A stretch of 7,549 bases of DNA, from contig JAUWRZ010000095.1 of NCBI GenBank assembly GCA_030610325.1, positions 1 to 7,549 on the forward strand, read 5' to 3'. This stretch comes from Sulfurimonadaceae bacterium (GTDB lineage: Bacteria > Campylobacterota > Campylobacteria > Campylobacterales > Sulfurimonadaceae). Positions within the stretch are counted from its first letter, which is position 1. Each line of letters starts with the position of its first letter. The notes beneath the pieces were generated by a model, which was given only the letters and a program-made list of their open reading frames with translations, made no database searches and had not been told where the DNA came from. Of the stretch, positions 1 to 4,357 are shown piece after piece. A program made the position numbers and the translations under genes.

Positions 1-88
1 ATTAAAACATGCCCCTGACGTAGCCCCTTTAGAAGTCGATAAGTCTTAGTCTATACGATCATTCCAAAGGCTTTATAAGATCCCATGC

Positions 89-134
89 TTCACACTTTTT
101 TCACACTCTATGACTTTATACTGTTCACTGTGAA
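89..134 (+). promoter_or_regulatory. Tandem TTCACACT repeats beside a -10-like box (weak candidate)
   Basis: TTCACACT occurs at 89-96 and again at 100-107, exactly 11 bp apart. A TATACT hexamer lies at 117-122 and the perfect inverted repeat TTCACTGTGAA at 124-134. Direct repeats of 11-bp period about 9 bp upstream of a -10 box are the geometry of OmpR/PhoB-family activated promoters. No gene on the plus strand follows before the convergent deformylase gene, so any transcript would be a short noncoding one. This could be chance in an AT-rich spacer. Confidence 0.2.
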
Positions 135-191
135 AGCGATTAGGAGCTTCTTCCTCTACTGATCGACTTTCCTTTCATTCTCCTTAAGAAA

Positions 192-224
192 ATCCTTGCC
201 ACTTTACCATTTTCCGGCAAGGAT
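192..224 (-). terminator. Rho-independent terminator of the hipB-hipA-def unit
   Basis: ATCCTTGCC (192-200) and GGCAAGGAT (216-224) form a perfect 9-bp inverted repeat around a 15-nt loop. It starts 16 nt past the deformylase stop codon. Read on the minus strand the stem is followed directly by TTTCTT, a short T tract. On the plus strand there is no T tract, so the minus strand is the likely direction. The loop is longer than usual. Confidence 0.7.
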
Positions 225-240
225 ATGATCCCAGAGCTAT

Positions 241-774
241 TTACACCTTTTCCATCATCATACGTTGATACTCTCTCTCCATGACAACATCCAGTGTCGA
301 CTCTACCCGGTCGATAAAGACTTTACCGTTCAGATGATCATACTCATGCTGGAAAAGTCGAGCTATGAAACCCTCATATTTAGCCTTCACCTGCTCACCT
401 TCACGGTTCATATAACTGACCTCTATCTCCCTGTATCGCGGAACAAGGGCACGCAGACCCGGTAGGCTCAGACAACCGTCCCAATCTTTTTCCATCTCTT
501 GAGAATGCCAGATGATCTCGGGCTCTATGACAGCTATGGGCTTCATCATCGGAGCATGAGGATAACGTTCGTTAGGTTGTGAGGACATGATAAAGATACG
601 TTCTGAGCGGTAGACCTGCGGTGCCGAGATGCCCATCCCTTTTGCATCGTTGCAGGTAAGCATCAGCTCATCAATAAACTCCTGAGTCTCTTTAGCACCA
701 AGATCTGTAACAGGTCTGGCGATCGCTCTGATCACGGGAGCACCCAACTGTGCTATCGGCAGTATCTTTTCCAT
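241..774 (-). CDS. def: Peptide deformylase
   Basis: This cytoplasmic metalloenzyme would remove the formyl group from the N-terminal formyl-methionine of nascent proteins. All three family motifs are visible in the 177 residues: motif I GMGISAPQ (46-53), motif II DGCLSLPG (99-106, metal-ligand Cys101) and motif III HEYDH (143-147, ligands His143 and His147, catalytic Glu144). Length is normal for the family. Motif II starts with Asp where most deformylases have Glu, and motif I reads ISAPQ rather than the usual LAAPQ or IAAPQ, which suggests a divergent or second-copy type. The ATG at 774 has a strong AGGAG (781-785) six nt upstream. It begins 21 nt after the hipA-like stop and is followed by a hairpin terminator, so it is probably the last gene of the hipB-hipA transcript. 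Whether another def exists in the genome cannot be seen here. Confidence 0.93.
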   Translation of the reverse strand: MEKILPIAQLGAPVIRAIARPVTDLGAKETQEFIDELMLTCNDAKGMGISAPQVYRSERIFIMSSQPNERYPHAPMMKPIAVIEPEIIWHSQEMEKDWDGCLSLPGLRALVPRYREIEVSYMNREGEQVKAKYEGFIARLFQHEYDHLNGKVFIDRVESTLDVVMEREYQRMMMEKV

Positions 775-795
775 CTCTTACTCCTATGCAAGGTC

Positions 796-2025
796 TTATC
801 TTTTAGTCAATACCTTTTCGATCAAAGAAGCCTCTTTTTGCGGGACCCTTGCCTGATCAGCAAACTGGCTCCATATGGATACAGCAGCAGTGACCTCATC
901 GATGATATCTTTATACTCTTTGACATCGTGCGACTTGGCAAGTCTAACGAGTTCTTTGATCCCGGGAGAGACTCCCTCACCCATCACTGTCAGACTCTGC
1001 CATCCATTTGGCCCAGATGAGAAGGTAAGGTCATATGCCGGTGTCATCTTCCATATGCCAGTACGATCCATAGTAAAAGAGACATTCTTCTCATGATCGT
1101 CTCTATTATGAGATAAGACATTGAAACAGGCAAGACGAAATGCCTTCTCTACCTCATTGACATCTTTAGTCAACGCTCCTGTGACTGAGAGCAGATCGTC
1201 ATAGTCCAAAGAGGGGATCCGAAAATCAGAATGTACCAATCCACATAAGGTATGGACATGCAGACGATCATCGCCTTCTCTATCGAAACGTCTTGTCCCA
1301 AAATAACTTTTTCCCGATCTTCCCTCAAACAAGTGTGTCTTCTCAACGACCAGACCTGCTTCTTTAGCCATTAGACTGTAAGCATACTCTATATTTCCTC
1401 CGTAACGTGAATCACCACTGTTTGCAAATTTAAGTAACCAATGTTCAAAACCAGTGAGAAGTCCCTCTTCTCCATAACGGAGTGACTTCTTGTCACTACT
1501 GACTTGTAAGAGTGCTTTTGGCCGTGCACCGGCAGATGAACCATTTAATGCTATCAGTCCCTTCAATACATCCTCACTACTACCTTCCAAGACTTTTCTC
1601 ATATCATCATCAAGCCTATCAAGATCGATGACATCATCATAAGCTGCATACATAGATGATGAGAGGTCTGGGATATAATCCAATGCCCCCATGCCATCAA
1701 GACCGGTGTATGAGAGTCGGTCAAGTGGTGTGATACGCTCTGGAGTCACCCCATTTTTTCTTAGATGACGGTCTACAAGCAATCGTCCCCATCCATCAGG
1801 CAAAGAGTCGTTGAAAAGTCCAAAAAGGCCTTCAAACATACCATCTGCATTAAATACCGCACCATCTTTTAATGGTAATCTAAATGGAGAAAGTTGTAGA
1901 CCTGTCTGTAAGAACTCAGTCGCATACTCAAAATAGACTCTCCCCTCGATCAGTGCGAGTAGACCGACATCATGGACTTCTCCTTCGAGATCCAATCTCA
2001 CCCGGATCTCTCTAACACCACTCAC
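796..2025 (-). CDS. hipA: HipA-like serine/threonine kinase toxin
   Basis: This is a HipA-family protein kinase of a type II toxin-antitoxin pair; studied members phosphorylate aminoacyl-tRNA synthetases and stall growth. The 409 residues show the N-terminal HipA signature FGLFNDSLPDGWG (68-80), then the glycine-rich loop GSSAGARPK (162-170). In that loop Ser163 aligns by eye with the autophosphorylated Ser150 of E. coli HipA, and Lys170 with its Lys157. The kinase core follows: RDDHEKN (308-314) with catalytic Asp309 and Asn314, and TPAYDL (328-333) with metal-binding Asp332. All key residues are present, so the protein looks active. The start is GTG at 2025-2023, overlapping the antitoxin TGA by 4 nt (GTGA), a sign of translational coupling. 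There is no near ATG alternative with better support. The target cannot be told from sequence. Confidence 0.92.
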   Translation of the reverse strand: MSGVREIRVRLDLEGEVHDVGLLALIEGRVYFEYATEFLQTGLQLSPFRLPLKDGAVFNADGMFEGLFGLFNDSLPDGWGRLLVDRHLRKNGVTPERITPLDRLSYTGLDGMGALDYIPDLSSSMYAAYDDVIDLDRLDDDMRKVLEGSSEDVLKGLIALNGSSAGARPKALLQVSSDKKSLRYGEEGLLTGFEHWLLKFANSGDSRYGGNIEYAYSLMAKEAGLVVEKTHLFEGRSGKSYFGTRRFDREGDDRLHVHTLCGLVHSDFRIPSLDYDDLLSVTGALTKDVNEVEKAFRLACFNVLSHNRDDHEKNVSFTMDRTGIWKMTPAYDLTFSSGPNGWQSLTVMGEGVSPGIKELVRLAKSHDVKEYKDIIDEVTAAVSIWSQFADQARVPQKEASLIEKVLTKR

Positions 2026-2327
2026 CTGTTACCTCTTTGCCGCTTGCGTGATGCTTTTTGCAAAGCTTCAATGCTCACAGGTCTACTACTATCTATCTTT
2101 GCTAAAGCAATAGACGAAAAGTCATCGATACATTCCAGGATGAGTGAGAGCTTAAGCAAGGAGTTTAGAGAGATCGCTCCTGTACTTTCAAAGCGTTTGA
2201 TGCTTCCAAGTGAGACACCCGATCTTTCAGAAAGTGTATGTTGTGTATAACCGATGTCAAGCCGCCGTTCTTTAAAGTTATCTCGTATACTGAGCAGCTG
2301 TTTTTGCGGTGTAGTAATAGATAACAT
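2022..2327 (-). CDS. hipB: HipB-like XRE-family antitoxin and repressor
   Basis: A 101-residue DNA-binding protein with a Cro/CI-type helix-turn-helix over about residues 11-68; the two helices are near YTQHTLSERSG (27-37) and SLGSIKRFEST (39-49). Placement directly before and overlapping the HipA-like gene identifies it as the cognate antitoxin, which in this family binds the kinase and represses its own promoter. The C-terminal tail after residue 90 is strongly basic (KASRKRQRGNR) and probably flexible. The ATG at 2327 has AGGG (2333-2336) five nt upstream and lies about 20 nt downstream of the predicted transcription start of a consensus promoter, so this start is well supported. Confidence 0.88.
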   Translation of the reverse strand: MLSITTPQKQLLSIRDNFKERRLDIGYTQHTLSERSGVSLGSIKRFESTGAISLNSLLKLSLILECIDDFSSIALAKIDSSRPVSIEALQKASRKRQRGNR

Positions 2328-2347
2328 ATTAGCCCTAATATAAATAT

Positions 2348-2387
2348 ATTGTCTATTATAGTCATTATATTATCTATTGTCAATTAT
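2348..2387. repeat. Direct repeat flanking the hip promoter, candidate HipB operators
   Basis: ATTGTCTATTAT (2348-2359) and ATTGTCAATTAT (2376-2387) match at 11 of 12 positions, 28 bp apart on the plus strand. One copy covers the -35 hexamer and the other the -10 hexamer and start point. Between them the sequence is rich in related TCTATT words. Such placement would let an XRE repressor block polymerase. The repeats are seen in the sequence; their use by the HipB-like protein is inference, and AT-richness makes some repetition likely by chance. Confidence 0.45.
2355..2383 (-). promoter_or_regulatory. Consensus sigma70 promoter of the hipB-hipA-def operon
   Basis: Read on the minus strand, TTGACA (2383-2378) is followed after exactly 17 bp by TATAAT (2360-2355). 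Both hexamers match the sigma70 consensus at every position. Transcription would start near 2348, leaving a leader of about 20 nt before the hipB ATG. So strong a promoter fits an autorepressed toxin-antitoxin operon. Confidence 0.85.
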
Positions 2388-2471
2388 TTTTTGTATGCGG
2401 ATCACCTCCATGGAGTTCTCCTTAACTAAACTTATAGGATAATACACCAACTGATTTCAGGAAACAATAAT

Positions 2472-3044
2472 ATGAGTATAGAAGAGACTTTAAAAGAACG
2501 CAGTGGTAGTAGATGTGAACTCTGTGGAGCAGAGAACGATCTGAGTGTCTATGAGGTGGCTCCAAGTGATGGTTCAGCAGAGCAGGCTATCTATGTGTGC
2601 AGCACCTGTAGAGGGCAGATAGAGGAGCCTTCGACTATCGATGCTGATCACTGGCGCTGTCTCAACGACAGTATGTGGAGTGAGGTCCCGGCTGTCCAGG
2701 TGATGGCTTACCGTCAGCTTCATACTCTACGCGCAGAGGGCTGGCCGCAGGAGCTGCTTGACATGATGTATCTTGAAGACGATGTAAAGAGCTGGGCAGA
2801 AGCCGGCATACCAGAAGAGTCTGGCGAGAGTGTCGTCCATAGAGACAGTAACGGTACCATCTTACAAGCGGGCGATACGGTGACACTGATAAAAGACCTT
2901 GATGTCAAAGGTGCCGGCTTCACGGCAAAACGCGGTACCGTCGTCAAAAACATCCACTTGACTGATGATCCCAAGTTCATCGAAGGCAAGATCAACGGTT
3001 CCCAGATCGTCCTTGTCACAGCCTATATGAAAAAGTCAAACTGA
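2472..3044 (+). CDS. phnA: PhnA/YjdM-family zinc-ribbon protein
   Basis: A 190-residue cytoplasmic protein of the PhnA (YjdM) family, named after E. coli alkylphosphonate genes although its biochemical role there is unproven. The N-terminus is a zinc ribbon with CELC (Cys15, Cys18) and CSTC (Cys43, Cys46). The C-terminal PhnA domain runs from about 124 to 188 and has the family pattern DSNGT (125-129), a GD pair at 134-135, IKDLDVKGAG (140-149) and KRGT (153-156). It is longer than the E. coli protein of about 110 residues because of a segment at about 55-120 rich in Trp and acidic residues, as in the longer family members. AGGAA (2459-2463) precedes the ATG by 8 nt. A GATAAT box at 2438-2443 is a possible but weak -10. 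It is transcribed away from the hip operon and followed by a strong hairpin, so it is probably monocistronic. No phosphonate genes are nearby. Confidence 0.9.
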   Translation: MSIEETLKERSGSRCELCGAENDLSVYEVAPSDGSAEQAIYVCSTCRGQIEEPSTIDADHWRCLNDSMWSEVPAVQVMAYRQLHTLRAEGWPQELLDMMYLEDDVKSWAEAGIPEESGESVVHRDSNGTILQAGDTVTLIKDLDVKGAGFTAKRGTVVKNIHLTDDPKFIEGKINGSQIVLVTAYMKKSN

Positions 3045-3061
3045 CCCATATTTGTCAATAG

Positions 3062-3094
3062 ACTCACATGTGGGGAGTGCCTCCACATGAGAGT
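3062..3094 (+). terminator. Strong hairpin after the phnA-like gene
   Basis: The arms 3062-3075 and 3081-3094 pair as a 4-bp outer stem, one A-A mismatch and a 9-bp inner stem including one G-T pair, around the loop AGTGC (3076-3080). The core is CATGTGG and CCACATG. It begins 18 nt after the stop codon. The tail is TTTGATAT, a poor T tract, so termination is likely but not textbook. The near symmetry could also stabilise the 3' end of the message. Confidence 0.65.
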
Positions 3095-3129
3095 TTGATA
3101 TAGTTCGTAAAAAACGATCAGACACCGTT

Positions 3130-3150
3130 ACTTTTTAGTATTTAAAAAGT
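3130..3150. repeat. AT-rich inverted repeat
   Basis: ACTTTTTA (3130-3137) and TAAAAAGT (3143-3150) are a perfect 8-bp inverted repeat around GTATT, followed by TTTATT. It could be a weak hairpin or part of a regulatory site for the downstream diiron-protein gene. Low GC in the stem argues against an efficient terminator. Confidence 0.3.
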
Positions 3151-3156
3151 TTTATT

Positions 3157-3171
3157 ATGTTAATTTAACAT
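3157..3171. promoter_or_regulatory. Perfect palindrome, candidate operator
   Basis: ATGTTAA-T-TTAACAT is a perfect 15-nt inverted repeat with a single central base, located 18 nt before the in-frame AAAGGGC and well upstream of the diiron-protein gene. Short AT-rich dyads of this size are typical for dimeric repressors. It is not the FNR-type TTGAT-N4-ATCAA site. The regulator is unknown. Confidence 0.35.
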
Positions 3172-3296
3172 TATCACTTTTTATCTTCAAAGGGCGCACT
3201 ATCTCCAGCAATCTGATCACAGGACTTACCAATACTACCGTAGAGGGTAATAGACCTATCTTACTCTACTCCATACCAGGACATAAGATCTACTGG

Positions 3297-3983
3297 ATGG
3301 GCATAGATGAGGAGACAGCATTTAGATGTAATGTCTATCTCATCGAAGATGGAAATGACTATTTTCTTGTCGACCCGGGCAGCAGACTCTATCATGCCGA
3401 ACTAAAAAGACGAGTCGCCACCATCGTAGACCCTCACAAGATCAACGGCCTTATCATCTGTCACCAGGACCCTGATGTCGCTGCTTCCATGGTCGACTGG
3501 CTGGAGATCAGCCCTCTGGCTACGGTCTTCTCCTCCATACGGACTAATATCTTGTTACGACACTACGGAAAAGAGGAGTACACCTTTTACGATATCGGTG
3601 CCCGGCCAGAGTACACTTTTAAAAGTGCGAGAAGCCTGAAGTTCATAGAAGCGCCGTTCCTGCACTCTCCTGGGGCGTTCACTACACTTGACCTGACATC
3701 AAGCATGCTCTTCTCTGGGGACATCTGGGCAGCACTGGACATCGACTGGAACCTGGTCGTCACCGATTTTGAAGCCCATCGTTCCAATATGGACCTCTTT
3801 CATCTTGACTATATGGCATCCAATGTAGCTGCCAAAGGTTTTATAAAAAACATTGAAGGTGAGCACATCGATGCTATCTTACCTCAGCACGGCTCGATCA
3901 TCGATCACGACAATGTACAAAACGCGCTACAGTACCTTCGAGACCTGCACTGCGGACTCGATATCATCTATGCAGATCAATAA
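3297..3983 (+). CDS. MBL-fold oxygen-binding diiron protein (ODP-like)
   Basis: A cytoplasmic metallo-beta-lactamase-fold protein of the flavodiiron/ODP branch, without a flavodoxin domain. Visible features are the strand NVYLIED (12-18), DPGS (26-29), the metal motif HQDPD (56-60) in place of the hydrolase HxHxDH, then His123 in HSPGAF, Asp142 in SGDIW and His198 in PQHGS. These give His56, Asp58, Asp60, His123, Asp142 and His198 as probable ligands of a diiron site. Studied ODP proteins bind O2 and act as sensors. The ATG at 3297 lacks a good ribosome site and is probably not the true N-terminus. The frame is open back to a stop at 3108-3110, and the codons from 3252 to 3296 encode NRPILLYSIPGHKIYW-like residues that fit the family N-terminus. 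No ATG, GTG or TTG occurs there. The PAS-GGDEF-EAL gene follows after 20 nt. The gene may be decaying or use a rare start. Confidence 0.82.
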   Translation: MGIDEETAFRCNVYLIEDGNDYFLVDPGSRLYHAELKRRVATIVDPHKINGLIICHQDPDVAASMVDWLEISPLATVFSSIRTNILLRHYGKEEYTFYDIGARPEYTFKSARSLKFIEAPFLHSPGAFTTLDLTSSMLFSGDIWAALDIDWNLVVTDFEAHRSNMDLFHLDYMASNVAAKGFIKNIEGEHIDAILPQHGSIIDHDNVQNALQYLRDLHCGLDIIYADQ

Positions 3984-4003
3984 AGCAGGAGCAGGCAACA
4001 TCT

Positions 4004-4261
4004 ATGGATGACTCAGCACAGAAGCAGATAAAAAGACTTCAACGTCAGCTAGATCTGGCCAAGCAGGCCCTGCGACAAGACCGTAATATCAGGGAGAAGT
4101 ATCAAGAGACCCTGAAGCAGCTAAGACAAAAAGAGCACTTTGCCACGACACTGATAGAGTCAAACAGCGATGCAGTGATCGTCATAGACGCAAAACAGAA
4201 AGTCCTGGTCTATAACAAACGTGCGCAAGAGCTCTTTGGTCACTCTAAGCAGCAGCTGTGA
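4004..4261 (+). CDS. N-terminal fragment: coiled coil and half of a PAS domain
   Basis: This is the 85-residue product expected if the TGA at 4259 terminates translation. Residues 5-45 are rich in Lys, Arg, Gln and Leu with heptad-like spacing (QIKRLQRQLDLAKQ), a likely coiled coil for dimer formation. From about residue 46 the first half of a PAS domain begins (SNSDAVIVIDAKQKVLVYNKRAQELFG) and stops abruptly after FGHSKQQL. Alone it cannot fold as a PAS domain. It is the front end of the gene whose body continues in the same frame downstream. Confidence 0.55.
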   Translation: MDDSAQKQIKRLQRQLDLAKQALRQDRNIREKYQETLKQLRQKEHFATTLIESNSDAVIVIDAKQKVLVYNKRAQELFGHSKQQL

Positions 4262-4339
4262 GGCAAATAGAGTCTTAACAAGATCTTCCCGCAAAAAGCA
4301 CTCACGCGCTACAGCAGGTTCTTTGATGATATCATCGTT

Positions 4340-4357
4340 AAGGAGAAGCGTCCTATG
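4340..4357 (+). promoter_or_regulatory. Internal Shine-Dalgarno and ATG after the stop codons
   Basis: AAGGAG (4340-4345) lies 9 nt upstream of the ATG at 4355-4357, in the frame of the long downstream fragment and about 85 nt past the TAG. The motif also encodes Lys-Glu of the PAS domain, so it may be fortuitous. Its strength and position would still allow re-initiation after the stops. Confidence 0.45.

Noticed and set aside
2..49. Fifteen open codons on the plus strand from the left edge to a TAG, possibly the C-terminus of a gene outside the window
   Set aside because: An open stretch of this size is expected by chance about half the time, and the peptide shows no recognisable motif.
2165..2383. 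Open frame on the minus strand overlapping the hipB-like gene
   Set aside because: It starts inside the -35 hexamer with TTG, lacks a ribosome site and is out of frame with the clear helix-turn-helix protein.
2399..2409. GGATCACCTCC, identical to the 3' end of 16S rRNA and, on the minus strand, a perfect GGAGGTGATCC Shine-Dalgarno
   Set aside because: No rRNA sequence surrounds it and no start codon follows at a usable distance on the minus strand; the hipB ATG is 70 nt away.
2406..2415. CTCCATGGAG perfect 10-bp palindrome in the divergent hipB/phnA spacer
   Set aside because: Too short and unsupported by any repeat or promoter overlap to call an operator.
3131..3155. AT-only hairpin plus T run as a second terminator after phnA
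   Set aside because: The stem has one G-C pair only, too weak for an efficient rho-independent terminator; kept as a plain repeat.
4259..4270. Selenocysteine (TGA) or pyrrolysine (TAG) recoding
   Set aside because: Both codon types would have to be recoded within four codons, at PAS surface positions with no need for either residue, and no convincing stem-loop follows the TGA.
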